The translations under genes were made by a program, and so were the position numbers. A stretch of DNA of 64,000 nucleotides, from the NCBI GenBank assembly GCA_020809705.1, contig CP085828.1:1364001-1428000 (forward strand), in the 5' to 3' direction. Positions 12,585 through 24,275 of the stretch are shown in pieces. The notes beneath the pieces were generated by a model that saw nothing but the letters and a program-made list of their open reading frames with translations, was not told the origin of the DNA and made no database searches. The DNA comes from Calonectria ilicicola (lineage: Eukaryota; Ascomycota; Sordariomycetes; Hypocreales; Nectriaceae). Each line of letters begins with the position of its first letter. Within the stretch, counting starts at the first letter, position 1.

Positions 12585-14225
12585 GTTTGGTTAGTATGTC
12601 GACAACGAGGTCGCGGTGGGAAAATTGAAGGAGGTACAACTTCATGTTGTTCAAAAGAGAATAGAAATGGTAGGGTGAGATAATCTGGCCCCAGACGAGG
12701 CAGACTGTCAGACGCTGCTCGCCGCATCATGGGTCGCCAATTAGACTGGGAGTTTTCCATATAATACATTGTAAACACGGTATTGGGTAGAAAATGGCAC
12801 AGAAAAATTGGAATTTGGTATCACATATATTCCGTAGCACCTCTGATGCTAGATGGGAATTTTAAACTACATCTAATAAGACGGCCATACTCTAAGCACT
12901 GGCAAAATTGCGCAGTCGTTTAGCTAGAGCTCATATTTGACCTTTATTCTCTGTTGACATTTTGAAAGCCGATTTGGACAGGCAGAAAATCGGACAAGTG
13001 TACTCTGAAGCAAACCAACCAAAGAAATTCGATCCCAATGTCTAAAGCATACTGTACATTCTTGACAGTCTATATGATTGACTCGTTCTGGGGTTTGATA
13101 GGTGACTACCGAGAGGCAGATAGCTATATAGTGATTGCGAACAGTACAGTGCGCTTTAGTCGATGCGGAAATTACTGGTAGCAGCATTTATTTGAGCTGA
13201 TTGAGGGTTAAAGTAGATGAATGGATGCTTTATCACCTGGAGAATGTTGCCGAGCTTTCATGCAGGGTCTCATTGTACGGCTCCTAGTTGTCACATTTGC
13301 TGGGATAACGACGTCATGAACCTTGCCCTCTTAGGAAATTCCCGAATGATGATAATGTCAGCACCAACTATCTGTGAGCGAATAAAAATATATTGCAGAC
13401 ACCGGACGCCCTGTGAATTGTAACCTCATGATGCGTGGGCGCTGGCACGCTTTTTGCATAGGGTTTAAGCGTAATGGAGAGGAGGGCTGCGGTAGGAATG
13501 CGTACGTCAACTCCAAACTGCCGGAGACCAAAGGTTGACCTTGATCTAAGCCACGGCTACAAACAAGCCAACCATATTTGACAGATGGCAGTAATCACGG
13601 TGTTGACTGAAACCTAGCGATGCATAAGGTAAGGGATGGGCTGAATATCATGCCGGCGTAGGGCATCCGTCTTCCTGGCCGAGTGGGATTTGAAATTAGA
13701 CGAGCTCCCCCCGCCAGCCCTACGTAGCGGTGGGATTCAGTGTAAATTGCCCTATTCGGCATGATAGCGCGTGGGAATACCGTTGATTCGAGGCTTGGCA
13801 CCCAGTCTTAAGGGCAATCTTGGTCCGAGCGGGTCAGCTTGAGGCTGAGGCTGCACCGTTGGGGTTTAGCTTTGGCGAGCAACAGTGACGCGTCCCCACT
13901 AAGAGCGCAACTTGTAAGCAGCCTGAAAGCGACGAATCCGACTGAGCCTCTGCTCTGAACACTGCCCTCGCCAATCGTCAATTTTCAAATCCCACTTTCA
14001 GGTTAATTTTGTAGATGCAGACTAGGATCGTCGTGAATGAAGGGCATGTTTTGTGAATTATTTAAAGGCTGGGCGAGACTCTCTCAGGATGCTGGAACAT
14101 TATCATCATCATCACTACTCTGCAAGAGCAGCTTCACTTGACTCCAATTTGGAGAACTTTAGCCTGTTTTTTCTTTTTCCTTTTTGTGCAATATCTAATC
14201 CATCGATACCCCTGCCAAGACAACC
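12585..14225. other. Divergent intergenic region, 1.6 kb
   Basis: It holds the promoters of the ankyrin gene (minus) and the RTA1-like gene (plus). A pyrimidine-rich stretch at about 14165-14190 lies just upstream of the latter's start, as is usual near fungal transcription starts. No gene is supported. Confidence 0.6.
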
Positions 14226-15645
14226 ATGGCCACCAAAACCATCGATGACCGTGCCCCCTCCACAACAACAACCTCTTCATCCACAGAAAGTTGTACCACT
14301 GCCGTTCCTGGGAAATATGGCTATGTGCCTCCTGGATCATGCAACTCATACTACAACTTCAACCCCAGCTTCGAAGGCAACCTTGCCTTTGCTGTTCTCT
14401 TCGGAATCACCACAATAGTTCATCTTATCCAGGCTATTGTGTGCAAGAAGGTTCGTTTCCTCTTACCCACTCGTCTCAACTTGTGGTAAGTAGCTAACTT
14501 TGCTACAGAGGTACTGCTGGGTGGTTCTCATGGGAGCTACTTGGGAACTGGCAGCCTTTGTCATCAAGACAATCGGAAGTCATGACCAGCAACAAATCCA
14601 GTTCTCCATCTATGGAACCCTTCTTTTCCTCCTTGCCCCTCTATGTGAGTGTCAATGTATCCGAGTTTGAGTGAAACATGGCTGACCCGACCACAGGGAT
14701 CAACGCTTTCGTGTACATGACAGTCGCCAGAATGGTCTACTTTAAACTCCCCGAAAAGAAGATATGGGGCGTCCGAGCAATTAAACTCGGTACCCTCTTT
14801 ATCTGGCTCGACATCGTCTGCTTCCTGGTCCAGGTTGGCGGTGGAAGCTTGCTTTCTGGTAACTCCAGCGCAAACCTCCTCCGTATTGGCCAAAAGATTT
14901 ATATGGCAGGCATTGGTATTCAACTTGCCTTCATTGTGATTTTTGGGTCCATGACCGTTTGGTTCTACCATCTTTTGCTTCAACTGGAAGGGCGAAACAT
15001 GGGCCGTATCAAGTATCTTATCTGGATCATGTTTCTGGTATTGATCCTGGTGGTGGTAAGTTTGAGTCCCTGTGGTCCGCAAAGTGGGCGTCTGAGCTAA
15101 TCCTATGGTCGCAGATCCGAATCATCTACCGTCTCATTGAGTTTGGCCCTGGTGTCAGTGAAGACAACCCGATCCTATCCAACGAGAACTACGGCTTTGG
15201 CCTTGATGCTTTCCCCATGCTTTTCGCTCTTGTTCTCCTCAACGTCATTCACCCCGGTATTGTGCTTCGGGGACCAGACAGCGATTTCCCACGCTTGAGC
15301 CGCAAGGAGAAGAAGGCCCTCAAGCAGCAGAAGAAGGAAGAGAAACTGCAACGCAAGGCTGCTAAGAAGGCACGCAAACAAGGCGGTGGATACGAAATGT
15401 ACGACAGCGTTGTGGAGGAGGAGGCAGCTGTAGAGAGCCCTCCTCGTGAGGATACTCGATACGAACCTTACCGTCAATTTTCCTTTCAAGAGCACACTCA
15501 AGAGCAGGGGCGACATGAACTTCCATATGGCGAACATCCTCAGCGCGAAACCCCGAGGCAGGGGCGTCATCACCACCGACGAGCAAGCTCTGGACGGAGA
15601 TCAACTTCTGGCCACGGCAGCTCTCAAGAGTTGATGCGGCCATGA
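14226..15645 (+). CDS. RTA1-family seven-transmembrane protein (lipid-translocating exporter-like)
   Basis: Exons 14226..14450, 14509..14644, 14697..15055 and 15115..15645 join in frame to 416 residues. The sequence begins with a short Thr/Ser-rich tail, then GKYGYVPPGSCNSYYNFNPS, the usual opening of RTA1/RTM1/Rsb1-family proteins. About seven hydrophobic helices follow (for example NLAFAVLFGITTIVHLIQAIV, LGTLFIWLDIVCFLVQ, YLIWIMFLVLILVV). The motif RIIYRLIEF and the segment ALVLLNVIHPG are typical. The cytoplasmic tail (about 290-416) is very basic (KEKKALKQQKKEEKLQRKAAKKARK) and then His/Arg-rich. Yeast relatives confer resistance to toxic lipids or aminocholesterol drugs; substrate and function here are unknown. 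Confidence 0.87.
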
Positions 15646-17976
15646 AGATGAGCGGAACAGAATAAACAAAGCCCGGGACAACCGTCGGGGCTGTGGGTCC
15701 GGAGGTTGACTGAGCACTGATCATGATGGACGAGTTACGTGGGAGGATTCCAGTTGAGCATACCAGCGCCATGCATATTTCTAGACGGTGGCGTTGGATA
15801 ACCGAGGCCCACAAGGAATGGGCGAATTCCAGAGTTTTGAATTGTTTAATTACATAGACCAAGCGGGATGGAGTCTTTTTTTGATTTATATGCTGGTACT
15901 TGGCGCACTGCTGGGGGAGAGTTAGTATTTCGCAACATGGGAGACTGCTCTATAATATTATGGGCATAGAGTTGATCAATTAGATAGCGAATAGGCATGA
16001 TGTATTCAACGGGTGATCGTCCTTTTCCGCTTCAATCTGAGACACGCCAATGCCGTCCGTGATAAGCCGGGGACGTCGGGAGGGAGTAAGCAAGCTCGTG
16101 TAAGGACGAAGGTCCCGATTTAGAAGCACAACGCATCGCGCCGCACAGCCCCAAAGCTAGGACTTGCTCGTGATCGACGTGGAGGGTGGAGAGATATGCA
16201 CACTGTGTTGGGGCGAGGAGGGCTGGTGTGGAAGCACAGTGCCTGACGTGAAGTGAGCGGGGCAGCAGTCGGCCCAAAACGACAGAATCTGACGGGACGT
16301 TGGCGGGATGAAGTGGGTGGACGACACCCGTGGGCCGCCGCCGTTGCTGCATGACAGAATAGGCTTCAGGATCCGGCCTGATGGGGTGGACGGTTGCGGA
16401 GCTGGGAGGAGGGCATGCCAACGTGGCCAGTGCTGATGCGAAGCGAAGCGATGATGAGACATGGAGTATGCGAGACAGTTGGAACACATGTAGGTAGGTA
16501 GGCAGGTAGAGACACGTTTGGAGCGAACAGCAAGACGGGTGCAGATGGGCGCAGATGTGACGCGGTGGAACGATTCTGAGACGGGCTGTAACACTGCGGC
16601 GAAATGCGAATCTGGAAATCTGCATTTGGAAAATGCGCAATCGGGCGGCCGTCGAGGTTGACCAGCCACTTCGTGTTGGCCCTCTCTCTCATCTCTCTCT
16701 CCCCTCTCGGCGTGGACTAGCTTCTCGAGCTTTAATTAATTATGAGCTGAAAGCCACATCATGCAATCACTTCCGGCCGTCCTAGGATCGCATTGGGATG
16801 GATGGAAAAGAAAATTCCCCAGTCTCACACTCATTTATCAGAGGCCGACTAGCAACGACGGACGGTGCGACGACCGGTCCGCGTGGGGCCGTTGTCTCTG
16901 CACGCTGCCTCTTGTCCCCTGAGGAACGTTGAGCGGTGGCATTCCCATTGTTGTGACACGACAGCTTTCCGCAACTCCCATATGGACCTTTATGCCTCTC
17001 CCCACTCGTCTTCTTTTCCTCCTTTTTCTCTTCCCACTTTTCCACTCGGTTCACCGTCGATACTCACTCGAAGCCTCGAATCCCCAACCCCCTTCGCCGC
17101 CGCTTTTGCCTTGGTGTCGCACACAACGCCTCGCCCCAGCCCCCCCGGTCGTAACCTTGCCCTGTTTCCAGCACCTCCCGTTAGCGCCCAGCCTCTCTCC
17201 CCTCCGGCACCCAGCCTATTATCCAGCCTACAGTAGCGCTACGCCATCGGAGCTACCAACACTTAACAGAGAGCGCCCACCTCCAAACCCACCTTCAACC
17301 CCCCATCGTAAATCCTGCTGCTGCCGCCCCCTGTCCCCTGTCGTCCTCCGTCGCACCCCCTGCCCCGGGTGGCTTCGCCTTGGTCTGGTTGGACATGTAG
17401 CCTCTCTGGATGGCCTGTTGGACCTCTAACATGCGGGTCTGGCACGCAGGGTCCCCGGAAATCTTGGGATCGCCTGCACTTGCAAGACCACCCCAGCCAT
17501 CCTGCCCCATCGCATCTTTGGCTTTGGCACAACTCGCCCAGCAACGCCAAAACGACGCCCAGAGCGAACGCCGTCGCCGGGTTCTTGGAGTCGGCCCCCA
17601 TGCGTCAGCGCCAGCACCGACGCCAGCACCAACACAAGCCCCGGACCCTGCGCGCTCGCCTGCTGCTGCGTGCTTCAGATTCTTCGTAAATCTGGGCCTT
17701 TTCCAACCTGCCGTGGTCCTGTCACTTTTTACAACTCTCGTGTCCACCCACTTCTGCGTTTTCTTCTTCTCTTTGTTCCATCATCCCGCCACTAGTTCGC
17801 TTGGTTGCTGTTCTTCACTTTCGCCTCTCTCCCTTAGCTCCGCCACCACCCCATTTACTAGAAGACGTACTCGGTTCTCGCCAACAACGCCCTCCCTTCG
17901 CTCTCGACAACGTCTCATTATCCCAGACTCTGCGGACAGACCATGTTACAGTGAGACATCAACGACCTTGTTTGCC
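15646..17976. other. Intergenic region with a long pyrimidine-rich leader
   Basis: From about 16980 to 17976 the plus strand is strongly C/T-rich and leads into the surface-protein gene, so it is probably its promoter and a long 5' leader. On the other strand, 16032-16692 is open in all three frames at once, a composition effect rather than a gene. A TAGG/CAGG short repeat occurs near 16490-16510. Confidence 0.5.
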
Positions 17977-19407
17977 ATGTCCCCCGCCAACCGAGTGGTG
18001 CGTTTGCCCACTGCCGCCTCGCTCTTCGCCCTCTCCAATTTCATCAGTCTCGCGACCGCATCTCCATTCAGCTTTCCCCAGCCTACGAGAACCGTCGAAT
18101 TCTACGAACTCAATGTCCAGCCTTGGCCTCTTGCGACGGCCGGCCCCGAGGTCGAGCTTGTTCGTCGGCAGTTGAATACAGTTTGTGGTTACATAGGAGG
18201 TGACCCTAGCCTGCCGGCTACTTGCTCCGCAGGATCGCATTGTGTGGTGGATGCTGGCCAAGGAGTCATTGGCTGCTGTCCCGACAGCGGTTCATGTACC
18301 CAAGGTGTTTACACCGGCTGCGTTGACTCGCAGAGCGGCCCGCAGTCGGAATCGAACCCCTACATCTTCACTTGCCAGGGTGCTGAACGCTGTTACATGA
18401 ACAACTATGATGGAGGATATTCTCAGTATGGTTGCGGCACCGCCACCGGTCTGGCGACAACCGTCGCAGGCACTGCCTCAGGAAAGTCGGCAATTGAAAT
18501 GTCCACCCTCTCTGTTCCTTCGCAGACCGATTCGGCCTCAACTGAGTCGACGAAAAAGTCGACGGCCACCAAAACTCAGTCCACGGAAACCACGGAAACT
18601 TCGACAAGCAACACAAAAACCCAAACCAAGACCAAAACTAAAACCAGCAGTGAAACCACAACCTCAAACACTTCCGAAACTGAAAGTGCTACCAGCACAG
18701 GAACTGATAGTAGTTCCGCTACTGCATCTGGCAGTTCGTCATCATCGAGTTCCGCCGCCTCTGCTCCCGATACGGATGGAAAAGACAATGGCTCAAAGAA
18801 CACTGGTGCCATCATTGGTGGCACTATCAGCGGCGTTGCCGCCCTGGTTGCCCTCGTCGTCCTTGGCGTCTGGCTTTGGAAACGCAAGAAGGGCAGCCAG
18901 GATGCCAGCGGAGACCAGTACGTGATTGAAAGGAATGATTACCATGACATGTGTGCTGACCAAGTTGATAGACCCGGGTCTGATAGGCATCATAATATCC
19001 AGCCACTTCTGGCGCCGCCAATGCGGGAAGTGGACTATGCATCCCCCCCACCGCCCATGCCGGTAGCGCGTGGAGGCATTAACACAATGGACGATCATGG
19101 TTTCGATGAGAGACCGGAACCTTATTCTACCAACCAAGCAAGTGCATACGGGTTCGCGCCGACCTCGAGCATCGGTATGGCCGTCGGCGGTGACCCCCAA
19201 CTGGATCACGACGAGGTGCCTCTGACTCGGGAGAACCGAGAGACCGACGAATTCACACAAGTTTACAACTCAGCGCTCGGCCCCATCGACGAAGAAGATT
19301 CCCGACCAAATACTGCCCCCCTCACCCCCATGGGATCATATCCAGGGCCCCGGGGAGGAGGCGGTGGTCCACTGTGGCAGCAAAACAGAGGACCGGGCTG
19401 GGTCTAA
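17977..19407 (+). CDS. Single-pass cell-surface protein with Cys-rich head and Ser/Thr stalk (sensor-like)
   Basis: The frame is open from the ATG at 17977 to the TAA at 19407 (476 residues if unspliced). A signal peptide covers about 1-28. A Cys-rich module lies between about Cys70 and Cys153, followed by a Ser/Thr-rich, probably O-glycosylated stalk (about 168-265) and one transmembrane helix (about 277-301, AIIGGTISGVAALVALVVLGVW). A stop-transfer sequence WKRKKG and a disordered, proline-rich cytosolic tail complete it. This is the layout of wall-stress sensors and related surface proteins, but no WSC domain is evident and I cannot name it. A 54-nt segment at 18918-18971 has full intron signals and a length divisible by three; if spliced, the protein has 458 residues. 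I favour the spliced form. Longer upstream open sequence lacks coding character. Confidence 0.78.
   Translation: MSPANRVVRLPTAASLFALSNFISLATASPFSFPQPTRTVEFYELNVQPWPLATAGPEVELVRRQLNTVCGYIGGDPSLPATCSAGSHCVVDAGQGVIGCCPDSGSCTQGVYTGCVDSQSGPQSESNPYIFTCQGAERCYMNNYDGGYSQYGCGTATGLATTVAGTASGKSAIEMSTLSVPSQTDSASTESTKKSTATKTQSTETTETSTSNTKTQTKTKTKTSSETTTSNTSETESATSTGTDSSSATASGSSSSSSSAASAPDTDGKDNGSKNTGAIIGGTISGVAALVALVVLGVWLWKRKKGSQDASGDQYVIERNDYHDMCADQVDRPGSDRHHNIQPLLAPPMREVDYASPPPPMPVARGGINTMDDHGFDERPEPYSTNQASAYGFAPTSSIGMAVGGDPQLDHDEVPLTRENRETDEFTQVYNSALGPIDEEDSRPNTAPLTPMGSYPGPRGGGGGPLWQQNRGPGWV
18918..18971 (+). other. Probable in-frame 54-nt intron in the surface-protein gene
   Basis: The segment starts GTACGT, has GTGCTGACC as a branch-like site, and ends GATAG. 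Removing it joins GAC CA|A CCC without a frame change. It contains no stop codon, so both forms are open. Confidence 0.6.
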
Positions 19408-20122
19408 CGAAATCTCACGACGTATGCGGGAGCGAGCTGCTCAATGAAGTGCAACCAAAGACAGAGACTCACGTCCTGGAGGAGGAATTGTACCCTGCAA
19501 GAGACACGATTAATCTTGGATGTCATTGGCGTTTTGTTTCATCATCTATTTTTTCGGGGTGTGGGTTAATATCCAAAGCGGAGTTTGCGTTCGTGGCTAG
19601 AACGGGGCATTTTTTTGTTTTGTGGAAAAAAGTAATGAGCATAACGTCCATGCGTGGCGTGTCTGGGCATAATTTTTTGATCATTTTTTAATCGGAGAAG
19701 GATTCCTGATCAAATTCTTTTTCTTGATCGGGAGGAATCGGGCAACACAGGTAATTGCGAAGGATTGATTAGGTTTGACCACGCGGTCACCAGGTTTGAT
19801 ATTTGGCTTGGTAGATATTAAGATAGTTCAATCGTATATATGAGCCTTGCGGCACAACGGTACTATTATTTGTTTACCTGGTTTATTATGGTTTTTGTGC
19901 GTGCGTGCGTGTGTGCAGGTCATTGACGTATATTTGTAGGTTCAATTGGGGTATTCTTGATCAATATATGACAGGGTTTCCCCCTGCTCTACGTTTCGAT
20001 GACGAAGGATCAAAGCCTTGAGGCTGGGCTTTAGTGGCGTTGCTGAGGAAAGAGGAAGCTTTTCACATATTAAGGAGGCAGACAAATGCGAGTATGGGCC
20101 GAGACATTTCCCTGGGGGCATT
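19408..20122. other. Convergent intergenic region
   Basis: This is the 3' flank of the surface-protein gene and of the WD40 gene. It is T-rich with GT-rich tracts (about 19890-19920). Nothing coding is supported. Confidence 0.6.
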
Positions 20123-21490
20123 TCAGCTCCCAATTGACCATACCTTGATCCCAGACTCGTCAAAAACATGCTGAGAGCTGGAAACCGACGCGGTTGCCCC
20201 GAACCCCTCGTCCATGTCTTGAACCGTCGGGGCTCCCCATCCTCCAGAGCATGTAGCAGCTACTGAACCGCTTGAGTGGACGACGGCGCTTCCTACTGGG
20301 GATTCGTGAGCTTTCCAGCTCCACGATGGCTCTACGGCACCAAAGTTGCTGCCAACACCCTCCCAAACCGCTACGGAGCCGTCCTTGGATCCGGCCCAGA
20401 CCTCGAAAAAGGAACCCCCCGAGTACGGATCACTTTGGAAGATGTCGAATGTTAACTTTTGCTGAGTGGTGGCGTCGCGGCCGGTCAACACGCTGAGGAG
20501 CTGACCAGAGCCGCGAATATCATAGACCAATAACCCCGTGGACTGGCGCTCGTTGACGACTAGATAGCGGCCACAGGGACTCCAACGCACCTGAACGATA
20601 CCTTGACCAGCGGCATCAACGGCAGCATCCACCCCGTCGGTGTTGGAAATGCTCCAGTTGGCAACCGTCTTGTCAGTTCGGTGTAGGTCGTAAAGGCCAA
20701 CCCAGCGTGTCCAGGTCCCCGCAGCAACGACTGAACCTCCGTTCGAATCTTGCGGCGATGCGGCCAGAGAAGATACTGTGCCCTTCATCCCCACCCCGCT
20801 GCCCTTGGATATATGCCGTTTGGAAGGGATCGTGGGGATAGTTAGAATAGGTCCATCCGAACCATGTCGAGACATGTCGAAATGGTCGATGCGGTTCACG
20901 GAGCCGCAGACGAAGTGCGTACCCGGGTACTCCCATAGCATTGAGGATGGGGTTATGTACTCCTCCGTCTCGCGCCGGATGAGCTTGTACGTTGCCAATG
21001 GCTGGCTGGGCACATTGTCGTGAGGAAAGAGGTGATAGAGGTGTATAGGATGATCACGACAGCCGACGAGGGCGGTTTGAGAAGACGGCTCGGCAAGTGA
21101 ATAGTAAGGCGCTGAGACGACGGTTTGTGTCGGTTCTGGAAGCGAGATGGTGGACGACGGAGGGAGCTGGCGCGGTCGAGTGGCGGACGGGTCGAGGAGG
21201 TCATCTGGGAGAACAAAGGTGGCAATGCGGTTGCGCGAAGACGAGATGAGGAGCGACGTGCCGTCGGGAGTCCATTGGGCGGAGGTGTAGAACTCGCGAG
21301 ACAAGGGGCTGTTGGTCACAGGCGATGATAGGACGGCGTCGTCTTGACTCGGCCGAACAATGGCATTTTCGGCCACGAGGTTGACTGTGGGGTTGCCGCC
21401 GCCCTGGCCCGGGTCTGGATCTGGATGCGGCTTCGATAGGAGCTCGGTCTCGGATTGCACATGGATATCGGCGCCAGCTGGGTCATCCAT
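20123..21490 (-). CDS. WD40 protein of the WDR79/TCAB1/Swt21 type
   Basis: A single exon of 455 residues from the ATG at 21490. Upstream in-frame codons run to 21787 but look like leader. The N-terminus is acidic and Pro-rich. WD-type blades start at about FYTSAQWTPDGTSLLISSSRNR, then YYSLAEPSSQTALVGCRDHPIHLYHL, VRWSPCGRYLVVNERQ and WAGSKDGSVAVWEG, with a final VWSIGS. The blade opening SAQWTPDGTSLL and the CRDHPIHL/WD phrase are what I know from WDR79/WRAP53 and yeast Swt21. In animals this protein carries scaRNAs and telomerase RNA to Cajal bodies; Swt21 in yeast is linked to pre-mRNA splicing. The fungal role is not settled. The assignment rests on blade phrases and overall length, so a different WD40 protein remains possible. 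Confidence 0.7.
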   Translation of the reverse strand: MDDPAGADIHVQSETELLSKPHPDPDPGQGGGNPTVNLVAENAIVRPSQDDAVLSSPVTNSPLSREFYTSAQWTPDGTSLLISSSRNRIATFVLPDDLLDPSATRPRQLPPSSTISLPEPTQTVVSAPYYSLAEPSSQTALVGCRDHPIHLYHLFPHDNVPSQPLATYKLIRRETEEYITPSSMLWEYPGTHFVCGSVNRIDHFDMSRHGSDGPILTIPTIPSKRHISKGSGVGMKGTVSSLAASPQDSNGGSVVAAGTWTRWVGLYDLHRTDKTVANWSISNTDGVDAAVDAAGQGIVQVRWSPCGRYLVVNERQSTGLLVYDIRGSGQLLSVLTGRDATTQQKLTFDIFQSDPYSGGSFFEVWAGSKDGSVAVWEGVGSNFGAVEPSWSWKAHESPVGSAVVHSSGSVAATCSGGWGAPTVQDMDEGFGATASVSSSQHVFDESGIKVWSIGS

Positions 21491-23026
21491 GGAGGCGGAC
21501 GAATTGTTATGGTGCGATGTGCGTGGGCAATGTGATGATGGGTGTAAGTGGGCTGCGGAAAAGTTTGGGACTGGGTTAGGCCGAGCTCGTGACCAGGCAC
21601 TGGCCGGCTGCTCATCTGTGCGTTGGTGGAGATGCAGCCAGCCCATGCATGTCTGAGAGAATGCCCCGAGGTTGCCATGTGGATTTGCTAGGGACGAGGA
21701 GAGCAAGACCAAGATAAGGTGCAAAGTGAATACGAATAGCGATAAAGGTACGGCGCAGTGTCCTCGTATCAGACGGGCTTGTTCCACGATGACGGGCGCT
21801 TTGAGGGAGACTCAATCGTATTCCTAGGGTTCTGAATGCTGAGAGCAGCCGTCATGCCAATCCAAGCGACGTCATGGGCGAGGGGAAGAGGGGGAGCGGG
21901 TGCCTGTAAACTGGGATGCAGCACCCTCAAACGCCCACCCGTCCACTAAAAAGCGATGCGCTGACCGGACTTTTGGAGGGCGGTCCCCACCTGCTCGGGG
22001 GAGGCGAGGGAGGGCAGGTCGCGCTGTGGACAGGACGGACTATATCCATCCATGTATAGTCTGTATGCGTATTTCGATGCTAGGTCGCCAAGTTCTGGGG
22101 GATGGCAAAATGCACCCCGACTGGACTGGTAGGGCGGTTATATTAAAATTTAATTGGATCGCAAGGCAAGCCAAGGCCGTCACACAGCAGCTGGACGCTT
22201 TATCCTATGATGCGAGCTGGCCTGATTCAAAGTCACATGTTGGCAAAGATCTGCTGGACAGGAGCAGGATGGACCCGGGAGACGTGCTGTAACGTATCCA
22301 TCAGCGCAGCCATGGCAGTGGGCAATGGCTCCTATTGTCGAGCTTGGCGGGCTGACAGCTGCCGACTCCCGGTAATATCTACCGGGCCTTAGCGGGCGCG
22401 TAGCCAATGGGGGCTCCGTCGCTATAAAGGGCCACCACTGGGCTCGCAGCTCCAATGGGGCAGCCCGCTAACTGCCCCCGACTCACCTCCAATTAGCGAC
22501 CAAGCTGTCCGTTCTCAGGGTCAGGCTCGTCCATTTCCATTCCCTAGGCCTGCCGACCTTGCTCTGCCTCCATCACCCTCTCACCATTCTCCACTGCCAG
22601 CACCGCAAGACGGCGGCAGCAGCACAAAGAGACGCTGACTGCCTCTTCGCTCCCTTTGCACACACGTTCCCTCAGCCATGATCCCCTCGTAGCCCTGTTC
22701 TCTCCTCGACGCTCCGTTTCTCTCCTTTCACGCTTGTCTCATCCCAGCTCCCAGCTGGGTCTTGCTTCTCGCGACAGCCTCGCCCATCCCTCCCCACACC
22801 ATACGTCACCCTTCCAACGCGACGCCTTCCGCACCCTCTTCGCCTGGCCTCTTATTACCCTCCTACCCACACCACTTGTCAGGAAACCGAGAAGGGGCCC
22901 GCCGAACCTCGTGATCCTCGATCGTCTCTGTCTCCTTGTCCTCCGGCAGAGCCGCATCTGCCGGTTGCTGCTATTGTCTCTTTTTTTTACTGCTCGCTGC
23001 GCCGCCTGCGCCCTTGTTTCCCTACG
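21491..23026. other. Divergent intergenic region with a TATA-like box and CT-rich leader
   Basis: It lies between the WD40 gene (minus) and the PQ-loop gene (plus). A CTATAAAG sequence stands at about 22421-22428, and C/T-rich sequence runs from about 22500 to 23020. That would make a ~550-nt 5' leader for the PQ-loop gene if the box is used. No other gene is seen. Confidence 0.5.
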
Positions 23027-24275
23027 ATGTCCTCAAGCATGGACATGTTCGCCGCCCCCCCAGAGGACCAATGCGAGAGCCTCAGGACTCCCTCATACGT
23101 CGAGCTCTTCGTTTCCATGTACGACGCGCCCAAGCTACTGCCCCAACCTATGCTTCTCGAATCATCACTCTTTTGAATTTTCAGGTTAATGACAAGTCTT
23201 GCAGATTCCTTTTGCTTGGAATTCTGGTCTCGTACCTCCCACAGCACTACCGTATCATCTCGCGGGGCACGTCTGAGGGCATCTCTCCCTACTTTGTCTT
23301 GCTTGGGACCACCTCGGCCACTGCCGGCTTTGCAAACATCTTGACGGTCCCGCCATCCCGGGTCGCTATCGGCTGCTGCAAGCAGCTCGGCGCCTTTGAG
23401 TGCACGGCAGGACTGCTTGGTGTTGCACAGCTCGGCGCCCAATGGGTCTGCTTCAGTCTCATGTAGGACACCTGCTATCCCGAATTGGCAATGCGTGCCA
23501 CAATTGAATGCCGGCTAACTTTTTGGGCAGTCTCGTTCTCTTTTTGATCTTCTTTCGCTACCGACAGGCTAATGTGCCTCCCGAGGAGCTTCGCGGTGAT
23601 GCGCCTCGATGGCAGACGGCCGTCATTGTGGGCCTTCTCTGCGTGCTGCACGGCCTAATTGTCATCATCATTACAGCCGTGTTTTTCCTTGCCGCCCCTG
23701 ATCATCTATTATTCTGGGCCAACTTGCTAGGAATCATGGCCACCGTTCTGGCCGCCATTCAATACATGCCCCAGATTTGGATGACGTATCACCTGAAGCA
23801 TGTCGGCAGTTTGAGCATCCCGATGATGTGTATTCAAACCCCGGGTGGTTTCTTATTTGCCGGTAGTCTGTTCGCCCGTCTCGGATGGGCTGGCTGGAGC
23901 ACATGGGTCATCTATCTCATCACGGCCACGATGCAGGGATCTGTGTTGTGCATGGGTGTGTATTACGAGCTTGCAGCAAGACGACGACAGGAAGGTGGCG
24001 GCATGAATGGAATTGCAAGCAACATCCCGCATTCGCCAGTTGAGTATTCGAGCATGCCCCGACGTCCCTCGGCTAGCCGAACATATTCTGAGGGCTGGGA
24101 GCGCGGCCTGCCGGGACCATTTACGGGTCACCCGGAGCGGTATGCGGAGACGGAGGAGGATCTGGACGACATTGTCGAGCGGGAGGAGCGTGCGATTGAG
24201 AGGGAGAACCAGCCATTGCTTCGACCAGGTGGCATTGGCAACCCACACAAGAACTACAACTCGACTCGGCACTAG
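23027..24275 (+). CDS. PQ-loop repeat membrane protein (solute transporter-like)
   Basis: Exons 23027..23118, 23205..23462 and 23531..24275 give 364 residues. The first intron uses GTACGA and the distal of two nearby acceptors (CTTGCAG); only this choice gives the expected helix ...VSIFLLLGILVSYLPQHY. Two PQ-loop units are visible: YLPQHYRIISRGTSEGIS in the first third and YMPQIWMTYHLKHVGSLS in the second, about 140 residues apart. About seven helices are predicted by eye. The C-terminal ~120 residues are soluble, acidic and end in NYNSTRH. PQ-loop proteins include lysosomal/vacuolar amino-acid exporters (cystinosin, Ypq) and SWEET sugar carriers; the substrate here cannot be read from the sequence. 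Confidence 0.85.

Noticed and set aside
16032..16692. Overlapping minus-strand open frames of 108-202 codons
   Set aside because: All three frames are open over the same DNA, which points to composition. No splice signals or recognisable protein text are present.
17410..17976. Upstream extension of the surface-protein frame by 189 codons
   Set aside because: The signal peptide begins at 17977 and the upstream translation is low-complexity from C/T-rich DNA.
18345..18362. GGAATCGAACCCC, a B-box-like string
   Set aside because: It lies in the coding exon of the surface protein and no tRNA cloverleaf surrounds it.
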